This document shows positions 1 through 9,700 of a stretch of 64,000 bases of DNA, in pieces (position 1 is the first letter of the stretch; each line of letters opens with the position of its first letter). Position numbers and translations under genes: made by a program. The stretch lies in contig NZ_MSLT01000002.1 in the NCBI RefSeq assembly GCF_002149925.1, forward strand, positions 1 to 64,000. Direction: 5' to 3'. This DNA is from Thioflexithrix psekupsensis (GTDB lineage: Bacteria; Pseudomonadota; Gammaproteobacteria; Beggiatoales; Beggiatoaceae). A model generated the notes under the pieces. That model did no database searches and was not told the DNA's origin. It saw nothing but the letters and a program-made list of their open reading frames with translations.

Positions 1-1019
1 GGGTCTAACGCCACCCGCTCTCCTTCGGATAAACCCGATAAAATCTCAATCTGATCACCAATAATTTTCCCCAAACGCACCTGACGCATGGTTAATTTAC
101 CTTGTTCATCAATGGGATAAACCGCTCTGACTTCGCCCCGATAAGCCACAGCCTGATGTGGCAACATCAAACGCGCTTGTTGTCCCAAAATAAACTCCGC
201 TTTAACAAACATTCCGGGTTTTAAATCAGGAATATTTTTAGGTAATTCCAAACGCACCCGAAAATTATGTGACTGGGTATCCGCTTGGGGCAATACGGTA
301 ATTTTCTCTACTTTATAACGGGTTGGCGTGTCAGGCAGATTAACGATAATACTGGCTTGATCCTGTTGACGCACAGCCGCCGCTCGACTTTGAGGAATAC
401 TGGTCACAGCCCGTAATTGATCAAACGAATACCCTGACATGATTAAACGTCCGGGGGCTGCGCTTTCTCCCAATTCAATATGCCGCTCTAAAACAATTCC
501 GCTATACGGAGCTTTTAATACAGTGTATTGCAATTGTTCTTCAGCGCGTTTAATGGCGGCTTCTACAGAACCGACACGGGCTTGTGCCACGCGAAGTTCG
601 GCATTCACGCGATCCATTTCAACCGCGGCGATGGCTTTGCGGTCGTAACTGGCTTTGACTCGGTTATATTCGCTTTGTACGCCATTTAAGTGAGCGCGGG
701 CTTCTCGCAATTCTGCATTGGCTTGTGCCAACGCGCTGCGATGTTCGGCATCGTTTAAGCGGACTAATACTGCGCCTTTTTTCACTGTGTCATTGACATC
801 AAAATTGACTTCAGTGACTTGTCCGCTGGTTTGTGCGGTTAAAGTGGCGCGATGAACGGGTTCAATCAGTGCATCGACGGTCAATGTGTCGGGTAAAGAC
901 TGCCGTTCAGCCACTGCCGTATCCAAAGCCCACACCAACAAGGGCATCGCCCACAATCCCCCTCCCCACAGCATCAAGCGCAAATAGCGGTTTAAAATTC
1001 GCAGATAGCGGATAAACAT
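1..1019 (-). CDS. RND efflux periplasmic adaptor (HlyD/MFP family), 3' end beyond window
   Basis: The minus-strand frame opens at ATG 1019 after a TAGGAG Shine-Dalgarno and runs off the left edge, so about 339 residues are visible. An N-terminal hydrophobic stretch (WGGGLWAMPLLVWAL) is a signal or membrane anchor. It is followed by the barrel-sandwich/lipoyl half-motif (ATLTAQTSGQVTEV), an alanine-rich helical hairpin, the second half-motif (LKAPYSGIVLERHIELGE) and the beta-barrel with FKPGMFV-like LKPGMFVKAEF. This order is characteristic of membrane fusion proteins that link an inner-membrane RND pump to a TolC-type outer channel. The pump gene would be expected further left, outside the window. 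Substrate cannot be inferred. Confidence 0.88.
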   Translation of the reverse strand, partial: MFIRYLRILNRYLRLMLWGGGLWAMPLLVWALDTAVAERQSLPDTLTVDALIEPVHRATLTAQTSGQVTEVNFDVNDTVKKGAVLVRLNDAEHRSALAQANAELREARAHLNGVQSEYNRVKASYDRKAIAAVEMDRVNAELRVAQARVGSVEAAIKRAEEQLQYTVLKAPYSGIVLERHIELGESAAPGRLIMSGYSFDQLRAVTSIPQSRAAAVRQQDQASIIVNLPDTPTRYKVEKITVLPQADTQSHNFRVRLELPKNIPDLKPGMFVKAEFILGQQARLMLPHQAVAYRGEVRAVYPIDEQGKLTMRQVRLGKIIGDQIEILSGLSEGERVALD

Positions 1020-1369
1020 GTCACAACTCCTAAGTTTTTAAAAAATTTAATAATCATGTAAAAAAATTCATGCTTCGCAAGGTAAACAAGAGCAGTTAAG
1101 ATCATCCAGAATATGGAAATATTAGTGAATTCTAATCTATTTGCAAGCGAAAATTTTGCATTGCAGAACTGGAGGGGAATGACTTGAAGAATCTATACTG
1201 TATTATAGAATATAAAATTTTACGTTTACGACTTGTTTTAAAAGTAAGCAATAAAATCACTTGCCAAATAAAGCAAAAATCGTTTAGAGTTTGCCTTGTT
1301 TTCAAAACAGCATTAGTAATACTATTATTCATTGCTGTTTTAAGCAGTAAATAAAAATTTAGCACATTT
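1020..1369. other. Intergenic, no gene recognised
   Basis: This stretch lies between the efflux adaptor start and the left inverted repeat of the IS5-like element. It must hold the adaptor promoter on the minus strand. An 88-codon frame at 1132-1398 on the minus strand crosses the IS end, has no recognisable protein features and is not called. No RNA gene or clear terminator was seen. Confidence 0.5.
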
Positions 1370-1394
1370 ATTAGAGTTGTGGTCTCAATTAAAA

Positions 1395-2299
1395 TCAAGT
1401 AGTTGTGTTTAAGCGGAAGTTATGTAGTCCTGCACAGCAGGACAAAATTTTATCATAAAAATCAAGGTAGTGGATTCTCAATCGGTCTGATAAAATTCTA
1501 AATACCTTTACTCCGCAAATTGCATTTTCCACAACAATACGCTTTGAAGGTAGAATCCTATTCTCCTCTTTTTGTTCTCGAGTAAGCGGCTTATTTTTGG
1601 ATTTCTTGTGAGGAAAACACACCGATTTACAATCATATTGTTTATCCATACCTAAAAAACCTAAATCAACTAAAATATTAGACTCAATAAAATATTTTTT
1701 ATCTGGAGAAAGCATTTTCTTTAACACGTTAAAATCATGGCATTTACCATTTACAGGATGGCTTATATACAAAATTTCTTTAAGTTTATTAACAATCACT
1801 AACATCTTTACTGTGTGAGTTTTTTTTTACCCGAATAAAATTCCTTTTGGATTTCTTTATCCGATGGACGTTGTATATCTTGCTCTGTCACATCAATAAT
1901 CAACTCCTCTATATCGGAAAAATAAGCTTTAAAATCATCGATATTGTCTATGTCTCTGGCAGGCATATGCTTTAAAACACACAAGGCATGAGTTAAAATA
2001 CGCAAGCCTAATCTCTGCGTTTTCTTGGCGTGAGAACCATCCATACCTGCCATCACACCTAAAGCATCATCAGTTAAACTTTGCTTTAAACGGGTTAGTG
2101 TAAATAACAATAATTCTCTCTCGTTATTAATGCAGTAAGTGGCTTTATCATTCATCAATCTTGATTTGAGTGTTGAACCTTGTAAAGTGAGATAAGATTG
2201 TTTAAAAACTTCCAGCAACATATCAAACTGCTTTGCATCCAGAGCGATTAAGGCTCTCCATTGTCTGGTTGTGTTTTTATTTGTCAGATTGAAATTCAT
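1395..2299 (-). CDS. IS5-family transposase, two frames joined by -1 frameshift
   Basis: Frame A (2299-1808, 163 aa) starts after AAAAAGGAGTATCAAA and carries an N-terminal helix-turn-helix region and the first catalytic aspartate in IIDVTEQDIQRP (D136), ending after the conserved YSGKKK. Frame B (down to 1395) supplies the second aspartate (LVDLGFLG) and the glutamate (VVENAICGVK). The frames meet at a run of nine A residues on the coding strand (1820-1828). Re-reading one A joins GKKK to THTVKMLVI, which restores the usual GKKKxHTVK motif. The DDE triad is therefore complete if frameshifting occurs. Either programmed -1 frameshifting, as known in several IS families, or a one-base decay of the gene would explain the layout. 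Confidence 0.8.
1820..1828 (-). other. Nine-A slippery run of IS5 transposase
   Basis: On the coding strand GGT is followed by nine A then CTCACACAG. In frame A this gives GKKK-LTQ-stop; shifting back one base gives GKKK-THTVK, the family consensus. A run of A codons read by a single lysine tRNA is a classic slippage site. Confidence 0.6.
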
Positions 2300-2392
2300 T
2301 TTGATACTCCTTTTTGGAATCGGTTAATACCAGGTTTTTTTGATACCACAAGTCTAATGATATTTCTAAAGATTTTTTTGCCTGCTCAAATA

Positions 2393-3523
2393 TACCAAAA
2401 TTATGTGAGATATAAAAACAAATTAAGTTTTAATATCTACCTAGATATTAGGTATAAGATACTGTTTAATTTTATTAAACTTAAACACTTTACCTGACAA
2501 AAAGGTCTCAAACATACTAGTGACTTCTTTAAAGCTTGATAGGCGATGAAAATTCTTTCTGACCCAATTCTTACCTTGAAGCCAAATATCCTCGACTGGA
2601 TTTTGCTCTGGGGCATTAGGTGCAAATCTTAATAAACGAACTTTCCATTCTGATTCTGGAAGTCCCCCATTTAATTTCTCTAAATAAGTTCTTAAACCTT
2701 CAGAACGATGATAACTTGCACCATCCCAAATAATCACATGACGGGCTTCTTTATATCTGTAAATGAGCCAGTTAATAAAGTCTATCGTATATTTTGTATC
2801 AGCTTTCTTTGCCCTATCTAAAATAAATTCTCCCGTATAAATATTCACCGCTCCATACCACGTTTGAGAAGTGCGATAATTACTCATCTTTATTGACGTT
2901 CTTTCTCCTTTTTTCGACCAAACATAACCACAAATATCTCCCCACAACTGATGGCTTTCGTCTTGCATCCAGTACATTACCTCTCCACTTTCTATCTGTT
3001 CACGCTCCTTATCTATTAAATCCTTAATCTCTTTTTTTTTAGCTTCCACTTTTACCTCATCTTTTGCCGAATTCTCTTTGTGTGTCTTCTTATAACTTAA
3101 ATTCGCTTCTTCTAATAATTTAGTATAAGAAGTATTTGAAGAATAGAAAACATCATACTCCTCTTTTAAGTATCTCTTTAGTTCCTCTATTGTTATTGTC
3201 TTCTTTTCTTGTATCCAATTAATCACATCTTCTCGTTCACGCGGCTTTAAATACCCTGGTGAGCCTTTATACGCTAACTTTAATCCTTCAACCCCTGACG
3301 CTAAATAAATGGCTTTCCATTTATCCACAAATTGCACACTGACACAACACGCTAAAGCCGCTTCCGCACGCACAAAACCAAGCAAAGACATTCTTACTGC
3401 CATCGCTCGCTTCACTTCTCTCGCTTCACCTGTTGACATTAATTCTTCTAAATCTTCATATCTTTTGTTCATTATTCTCTCCTATTTGAAAAGTATTATT
3501 ATACGACTCTGAAAAAATTGGTA
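2393..3523 (-). mobile_element. IS630-family element copy 1 (1131 bp)
   Basis: One of four near-identical copies in the window. Outer ends are TACCAAAATTATGTGAG at 2393 and, on the other side, ...AAAAAATTGGTA ending at 3523. TA dinucleotides at 2391-2392 and 3524-3525 are the target duplication. Counting the outer TA as part of the element is supported by the frame restoration seen at copies 3 and 4. The left flank is 32 bp of unassigned sequence after the IS5 element; the right flank is the middle of malQ, so the 5' part of malQ was lost at this junction. Confidence 0.9.
2441..3472 (-). CDS. IS630-family transposase, copy 1
   Basis: 343 aa, intact. Residues 1-130 form an N-terminal helix-turn-helix/winged region (the stretch VSVQFVDKWKAIY is the recognition-helix area). 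Residues 165-300 are the DDE superfamily endonuclease core: D171 in YWMQDESH, D250 in IIWDGASYH and E294 in PEQNPVEDIW, the spacing and flanking words typical of IS630/Tc1-mariner enzymes that insert at TA. An AGGAGAG ribosome-binding site precedes the ATG. The protein sequence is identical to the other three copies in this window, which implies recent transposition. Confidence 0.95.
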   Translation of the reverse strand: MNKRYEDLEELMSTGEAREVKRAMAVRMSLLGFVRAEAALACCVSVQFVDKWKAIYLASGVEGLKLAYKGSPGYLKPREREDVINWIQEKKTITIEELKRYLKEEYDVFYSSNTSYTKLLEEANLSYKKTHKENSAKDEVKVEAKKKEIKDLIDKEREQIESGEVMYWMQDESHQLWGDICGYVWSKKGERTSIKMSNYRTSQTWYGAVNIYTGEFILDRAKKADTKYTIDFINWLIYRYKEARHVIIWDGASYHRSEGLRTYLEKLNGGLPESEWKVRLLRFAPNAPEQNPVEDIWLQGKNWVRKNFHRLSSFKEVTSMFETFLSGKVFKFNKIKQYLIPNI

Positions 3524-4789
3524 TATATCAACGAAGTGGCAAAATATCGCCGATCTGCGCTTAGAGAGGCTTTTGAAGGATTCAAACAGTCTGCCAAACA
3601 CGGTGTTCTGCTGAATTTCGAGGACTTTATTGAAAAAAACCAATTTTGGTTGGATGACTACGCCTTGTTTCGTGCTATTCGCCACGCAGAAATGGGTCCA
3701 TGGTGGACATGGCGTAATTTAGGTTTGCGTAACTACGAATCTAATGCCATTGCACATGCTCGTGACCATTATGCTCAGGAAATCAGATTTTATTGTTTTG
3801 AGCAATTTGTATTTTTTGAGCAATGGCAAGAAGTTAGGGATTATGCCAGTCAGAAAGGTGTGCAGTTATTTGGTGACATGCCTTTTTTTGTGGCTGAAGA
3901 CAGTGTGGAGATGTGGTCAAAACGCGACTATTTTCTTACCGATGAGGAGGGACGGGCAAAGTTTGTCGCAGGTTCTCCACCACAGAATGACTATGCCCGT
4001 CCAAACAAGGGGCAATGCTGGGGCAATCCGCTTTACAACTGGGAAACTCTACAAGAATCTGGATTTTCATGGTGGCGTGAGCGGTTAAATACAATGAGTC
4101 GGCTATTCGATATTGTTCGCCTTACCCATTTTCGCGGCTACAGAGAATGCTGGGCAGTTCCTCGTTCTGATGATTATGCCCATTGTCTCACGGAAGAGGG
4201 ACATTGGGAAGATACTCCTGATATGTTGCTGTTTTCCATGCTCAACAACCAACAAGGACAACGTTCTACTCTGGTCGCAGAAAATATTCAAGCACCAGGA
4301 CTTGATGCAGAAAAAACAGATATTCTATTGAGAAAATCAAATTTACCTGAGATCAAAGTATTGCAACTTGCTTTTGATTTGGACATGGGCAACCCTCATT
4401 ATCCCCACCAGCACCATGCTTCTGATGTTGTTTATACCGGGACACATGACAGCCAAACGACAATGGAATGGCTAAAGCGTTTTGCTCTGCTAGAAAAACA
4501 AACCAGAAAAATCAATATGTTGCGTTATCTTGACCTTGCAACTGATGTTACTTGTCGGGATACTTTACACCGAATTATTGACAGGTTGTATGCTTCTCCA
4601 GCCAAACTCGTTATCTTACCCATGCAAGATATTTTAGAACTGGAAGGGAATGAAAACCGAATGAACATACCGGGTGTGTCAAAATGGCGTAACTGGCGGT
4701 GGCGTTTCGATTGGGGGCAAATCACACCGGAGATTAAACTAAAACTTTTGAAACTTTCAGAAAAATATGGGCGGGTTGGGTGTGTGTAA
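3524..4789 (+). pseudogene. malQ: 4-alpha-glucanotransferase, 5' truncated by IS630 and mutated at the nucleophile
   Basis: The frame reads 421 codons of a GH77 amylomaltase, starting abruptly at the IS630 junction. Roughly the first 80-100 residues of a usual ~500-residue MalQ are missing, and they are not elsewhere in the window. Recognisable blocks are KYRRSALREAF, DMPFFVAEDSVEMW, PPQNDY, WGNPLYNW, the nucleophile region, LVAEN (acid/base Glu kept), YTGTHDSQTT (transition-state Asp kept) and the C-terminal RMNIPG...NWRWR. In the nucleophile motif the family aspartate of RxDHFRG is replaced: the sequence is VRLTHFRG (codon ACC at the D position). Loss of start, promoter and nucleophile makes this a pseudogene. 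The enzyme would disproportionate maltodextrins in glycogen/maltose metabolism. Confidence 0.85.
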
Positions 4790-4808
4790 AGATCGAAGTT
4801 TTTTGCTG

Positions 4809-5060
4809 ATGATACTGAGGACAGGGTTGTTTGCAATTTTTTTCTGTGTTGGTATTGGTACTGTTTTTGCTGATAACAACCCAAACCCGTCTAGCCCCCC
4901 ATGCCCAAATGATTGGAGTGGCAATCCAAAAACATCTAGTCCGAAAGATCCAAAGCCACAACCCTGTAAATCGAGTGGAAATAGTAAACTGGCAAACAGT
5001 AAGGTGCATTTCGAAGAACCCAAGATTAAGCATGTTAATTCCCTATCCTCTGACAAATAG
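4809..5060 (+). CDS. Small proline-rich secreted protein, unknown
   Basis: 83 codons from ATG 4809. The frame is open further upstream into the malQ end, but the ATG puts a clean signal peptide first: a basic start (MILRTG), a hydrophobic core and a likely cleavage after TVFA. The mature part is short, rich in Pro, Ser and Lys, with two Cys (PPCPNDW and PQPCKSS), and no family is recognised. No strong ribosome-binding site is visible, so expression is uncertain. It sits 19 bp after the malQ remnant and 83 bp before the membrane gene of the STAND cassette. Confidence 0.4.
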   Translation: MILRTGLFAIFFCVGIGTVFADNNPNPSSPPCPNDWSGNPKTSSPKDPKPQPCKSSGNSKLANSKVHFEEPKIKHVNSLSSDK

Positions 5061-5143
5061 GGGTCAGTCTAATTTGTTAATCTTGAGAAATTCTGACTTA
5101 AGTAAAGTTTGTTTAATTGATGTGGTTTATACGGAGTTACGCG

Positions 5144-6094
5144 ATGTTTGTTGCTAAATTGCATAAATATGTATTTTCTTTTTTCCTTAGTATACCGAAA
5201 GTTGGAGCTGATTTTTCTAAAAAAACCATGTCCTCTGTCAATGAGGATGTCAGAGAATTTTTGCACTTTGGATATGTAGTTTACATGTGGCTGCTTGCCT
5301 TTATTTCTCTTGCATCATTTGCCCTTACAGGTAATAAGCCTGACTTTTTTATTATCATCTACTCCATTTCGGTTTTATTTTTTACTGTATTAACAATAAT
5401 TTCATATTACGTACTTGTTAAACCAATTGTTGATCCAAGGAAAACAAATCAATCTGTAGGGAAGCATGGCAGCATGTCTCTAACTGGTTTTCTAAAATTT
5501 ATCAATATGTTGGTTACACTAGTTCCGTTTATGTTTGTTTTACCTATAGAATTTTTAGGTATTACAAGCTTTCTCCTTATAATCCAAAAAGTGGGAGGAG
5601 ATATTGTCTTTTGGGTGGTTTTTTCTTGGTTCATCCTGATTGTTTTCTTCGCTTTGTTAATAGTAGTAACAAAAATTAGTCACAATATTTTTATCGAATG
5701 CCAAAATTGCCAAATATTTGGTGGATTAACTGAACAATTAGCCCAATTCAATGAAATTTACATTATAACTAGAGAAGATTATGCAAAACTGAGAACCTGT
5801 ATTAAGTGTAGTAAACTTACAAATACAAACATTTATCCTTATGAGATTCTTGATGACGTTAAAGTTAAGGGTGTTAATGGTGAGGTTATGAATATTGAGT
5901 ACATTGATAGAGAATGTCCATTTATCCTTTTTTTAACAAAGCCTACTTATGAAAAGCAGATGAGGGCGACAATTGGAGAACTAATAAAGCTAGGGTTCAA
6001 CAATATCTCTGTAATTCGTTCAAGCAATATTGGATCATTTTCTGATATGTGTATTGGTGAAACCAAAATAAAGGAGGTCGTTCTTGAAAACTAA
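5144..6094 (+). CDS. Multi-pass membrane protein with cytosolic double-CxxC domain, unknown
   Basis: 316 aa from ATG 5144, chosen because GGAG lies seven bases upstream; an earlier ATG at 5120 has no such site. Four or five hydrophobic segments (about residues 40-60, 68-95, 120-155, 165-190) are followed by a soluble C-terminal region. That region begins with two CxxC pairs (ECQNCQ and RTCIKCS) about 40 residues apart, a possible zinc ribbon. The last 60 residues (PFILFLTKP...GFNNISVI) look like an alpha/beta fold. It overlaps the next gene by 11 bp, so the two are translationally coupled. With the next two genes it forms a membrane / TIR-like / STAND cassette; a role as membrane effector or anchor is inference only. 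Confidence 0.65.
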   Translation: MFVAKLHKYVFSFFLSIPKVGADFSKKTMSSVNEDVREFLHFGYVVYMWLLAFISLASFALTGNKPDFFIIIYSISVLFFTVLTIISYYVLVKPIVDPRKTNQSVGKHGSMSLTGFLKFINMLVTLVPFMFVLPIEFLGITSFLLIIQKVGGDIVFWVVFSWFILIVFFALLIVVTKISHNIFIECQNCQIFGGLTEQLAQFNEIYIITREDYAKLRTCIKCSKLTNTNIYPYEILDDVKVKGVNGEVMNIEYIDRECPFILFLTKPTYEKQMRATIGELIKLGFNNISVIRSSNIGSFSDMCIGETKIKEVVLEN

Positions 6095-6686
6095 CATCGT
6101 TTCGATAGAACAGCAGAGAGAATCGGTACATGATCTGCTTGAACGCATTTATTGTGTTCTGGAAAAACATGGGCAGATTGTCTATCAAATGGTAAATAGA
6201 CCTGCTTTCCCAACCAGTAGTGGTTTGACTATGGATATAATAACTCAAGAAAAGATGGAAGCAAGTGCTGCTTATGAGTCACATAAACGTACTAGAGTTT
6301 TTATCAATTCAGCTCCAAATGAGTTGGAAAGTGCAGAAGTTCTCGAGAAACAATTAGGGGATTCTTTTCTGTACATAAAACCGTTGGATTTTATTAGAGG
6401 TAGAGGAGATATTTATGACGATCTCCAGGAAAAACTTGAAAATAGTGATGTTATGGTGATTGTTTTGGATAAAGAAGTTTCGTATCAGTGGGTTTTGAAC
6501 CAACTTTACTTGTGCCAACGCATAAAATCCAGTGCAGGTTACAAGGTAGAACTTGTTTTGTTTTCACCGTATGTAGAAATAGGCGATAGTTCTGAGTTTT
6601 TTGAAAAACACATGGTGAGAGCGATTATAGTTAAGTCAGTTGATAATCTAATCAGTGAGTTGATGAAACTAGAACAATTAAGCTAA
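6084..6686 (+). CDS. Possible TIR-like-fold protein, partner of nSTAND gene
   Basis: 200 aa with a TTG start at 6084, set by a strong AAGGAGG six bases upstream. Residues 1-65 are helical. Residues about 70-200 show alternating strands and helices (RVFINSAPNELESAEVLEKQ, PLDFIRGRGDIYDDLQ, SDVMVIVLDKEVSYQWVLNQ, KVELVLFSP, AIIVKSVDNLISEL). This resembles TIR-like domains found next to bacterial nSTAND NTPases: a first strand ending in small polar residues, a charged loop, then an 'ENSDVMVIVLD' strand. I cannot identify a catalytic glutamate with certainty, so NADase activity is not claimed. It lies 57 bp before the nSTAND gene on the same strand, which suggests one operon. Confidence 0.55.
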   Translation: MKTNIVSIEQQRESVHDLLERIYCVLEKHGQIVYQMVNRPAFPTSSGLTMDIITQEKMEASAAYESHKRTRVFINSAPNELESAEVLEKQLGDSFLYIKPLDFIRGRGDIYDDLQEKLENSDVMVIVLDKEVSYQWVLNQLYLCQRIKSSAGYKVELVLFSPYVEIGDSSEFFEKHMVRAIIVKSVDNLISELMKLEQLS

Positions 6687-6743
6687 CGAGATGCTGTTTG
6701 GCTTGTATTTTGTGAAAAATAATTTACTTGGGAGTATGTAGTC

Positions 6744-9700
6744 ATGAATGGTCCTTATCCCGGTTTAAGACCTTTCCGTCCGGAAGAAGCTGGCATATAT
6801 TGTGGCAGGGAAGGTGTGCTTAAGAACTTGATCGAGAAGTTGGAGAAGAAATTTATAGTCATAATTGGTGAATCTGGTTGTGGCAAGTCTTCACTGGTTC
6901 ATGTCGGTTTTTTAAACAGACTGTTGTCAGGGACGCGGATAAGCGGTGGAGAGAAACTTTCTGACAAAAAAGAGGAAAAAAAATCTCCTTCCTTGTGGAA
7001 AATTGCAAGCTTCCGCCCAGGTGATGAACCGTTTAAAAACTTGTCTGACGCATTAATTAAAAATACCTCTTTACACGGTGACATTACTCAAAAATTGTGG
7101 GAACGCAATTTTTCTGCTTTGCTGCAAGATAATCCTTTAGAAGAAGATCATAATCTCCTGATTTTAGTTGATCAGTTTGAGGAGTTATTTCGTTATGAGC
7201 AGCGACCAAATACTGTTGAGACCTTTATTAATTGTCTCTTGGATTGTTCTCAATGCGATCGAGTTCACGTAGCTATTGTTTTACGTTCAGAATTTGAAAG
7301 AGATTGTCATCAATATCCAGTACTTACTGAAAAAATTAATGAGGGGACGACATTCAATGTTCGCTTGTTTTATGATGATGAATTGAGGGATATCATCCGA
7401 TCTCCCGCTAATACTTTTGGTTATACTGGAAATGTAGAAAAAGAATTAGTGGAACAGATTATTAACGATGCAAAGCAAAATTCAGGGGACAGTTTAGCCT
7501 TAATACAACAAGCACTAGTTTCTTTGTGGCCGCCTGGTGCAGACATGAAGAAGGTACGACTGACTCTGAAGGCCTACCAAGAAGTTGGTGGGCTTCAGGC
7601 GTTGTCAAGGGTTGCTGAACAGGCTTTTGGCGAGTTGAACACTGAAAAAGAAAGAGTGGCAGAAATTCTATTTCGTAACTTAACTACTTTTAATGATGGA
7701 ATGTTAAATGACATTCCTTACACTCGTTACCCCATGAGACTTGAACATATCGCCCAGTTGCTTCATTCTGATATACGGGCTGTTAGTGAAATTATTAATG
7801 TTTTCAGACAGCCTGGTCGACACTTTCTAATGCCGATGCAGGAAAATAAGGGCAGATTATCCGAAGGGGACATTATAGACATTAGCCATGAAGCATTGAT
7901 TCGGCAATGGGAGAGATTGAAAGAATGGGCAAAAGATGAACGGAGACTGACTAAACAGTATTGGGATTTATTGAGTAAAGACTCGTTTTACAAAGCAAAA
8001 ACAGGGGAGTTATTGCGCGGATTAGATTTGCAGAATGCTGAACAATGGCTTAAACGTATCCTTTCGTTTTACCCAACAGAAACTCAGTACAATCTTTGGG
8101 CTGAACGTCGTTGCAGAAACACAAAAGAAGAGAGTGTTGGAGACTTTCAACAAGTAAAGGACGAAAGTATTGGAGACTTTCAACGGGTAATTGCTTTCAT
8201 TGAGCAGAGTAGAGCGGCGGAGAAGCAAGCAAAAGAAATTGCCGAAAAGGAGGCCAAAGACAAACAAGCCAAAGAAAACGAATTACGAGCCAGATATGAA
8301 GAACTACAACAGCAAAAGCTGGAGAATAGAAGAAAGAAGGCCGATGCGCTTATCGCATTTGCAGTTGCGTTTCTTCTCCTTATCTCGACTATGTCATTTG
8401 GTTTGCTATGGAATGAGGCTAAAAAAGCCCGCGAGGCAGCCATTGCCGCAAACGAGCTTGCTCAACAAGCCGAGCAATATCGTCGCCAAGAATTATTTGA
8501 ATCTCGTCGTACTCATGCCGCTTTATTAGCACAAAATGGGGATTATGCAGGAGCGCAAAGCGTTTTAAAGCAAACCTATGGAATTGAGGATGACTCAGAG
8601 ACGGGGAAGATGACTCGCCATGCACGGGATTGGTTGGCGGGACTGATCGAAGTCATGGGCGCAGAAGGGGAAACACTGTTTAGTGAGATTGGTAAGCCGC
8701 TTCTCGCTATGGCGATGAGTCCTGACGGAGTCAGAGTTGCAGTTGCTGGGGAAAATGGCGTGTTGCAGTTGCATGATGCGCAGACAGGAGAGCGAGTACG
8801 CACGCTCTCTGGTCATGAAAGACATGTGAATGTTTTGGTGTTTGAAACACCTCAGTCGCTAGTCAGCGCAGGACAAGATGGAAAAATTATTCGTCACGAT
8901 TTGCTCAATAACACACAGTCAGTTGTATATGAAGCCGAATATGAAATTTTTGCTTTAGCACGCACTACAGAATGGCTGGCGGCAGCAGGCGCAAGTACAC
9001 AAATTGTGTTGTTACCGTTGGCAGAACATGCGGGTGTTTCTGATCAAAAGATTCGTTCTATTGATTCTGGGCATGACGACAGTATTTTTTCTCTGGCCTT
9101 TGACACACAAGGAAAATATCTGGCCAGTGCTTCTGCGGATCGTAGCGTGCGAGTTTGGCAAGTGGCAGACGACGCGCTGGTCACAACTCTTGTTGGACAT
9201 GCGGATATGGTTCAAAGTATCGCTTTCCACCCTGATGGACAGCATTTAGTGACAGGCAGTAAAGATAATACATTGCGCTACTGGGAACTTAACACAGGAA
9301 AGTCGCAAGTGTGTGCTGGACATGATGATGCTGTATTTAGTTTGGCATTCTTAACCCCTTCTGTTCTCGCTTCAGCCAGTGCAGATCGCACTATCCGCTT
9401 GTGGGATGTGGACAGTGGACAGACGCTTAGAGTTTTGCAAGGTCATACAGCACAAGTTACGGGGCTTTTTGGAAAAGAAAAAGAAAATGTGTTGTTAAGT
9501 GTCAGTAATGACGGTAGTTTACGTCAATGGCCAACCCATTCTCCGCGTCAACAATTATTGCCAGTTGCTTATGCTGCCTCTGCTGTGGCCATTTCTCCTG
9601 ACGGCAGTTTTTTTGTCAGCGGCGCGAGAACTGGTTTATTGCAAGCCTATGCGCTTCCCAGTTTATCGCCCTTGTGGCAACGAGAAGATATTCACCAAGC

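Larger units (their letters stand above)
1370..2358 (-). mobile_element. IS5-family insertion sequence, about 989 bp
   Basis: A two-frame transposase is bracketed by imperfect terminal inverted repeats: 1370-1388 reads ATTAGAGTTGTGGTCTCAA, and the complement of 2340-2358 reads ATTAGACTTGTGGTATCAA, 17 of 19 matching. The exact outer base and target duplication could not be fixed by eye. The transposase type (DDE_Tnp_4 with a -1 frameshift) fits the IS427/ISL2-like part of the IS5 family, but subgroup is uncertain. IS630 copy 1 begins 34 bp beyond its right end. Confidence 0.7.

Noticed and set aside
1132..1398. 88-codon minus-strand frame
   Set aside because: Crosses the left inverted repeat of the IS5-like element, is AT-driven, has no start signal and no family features.
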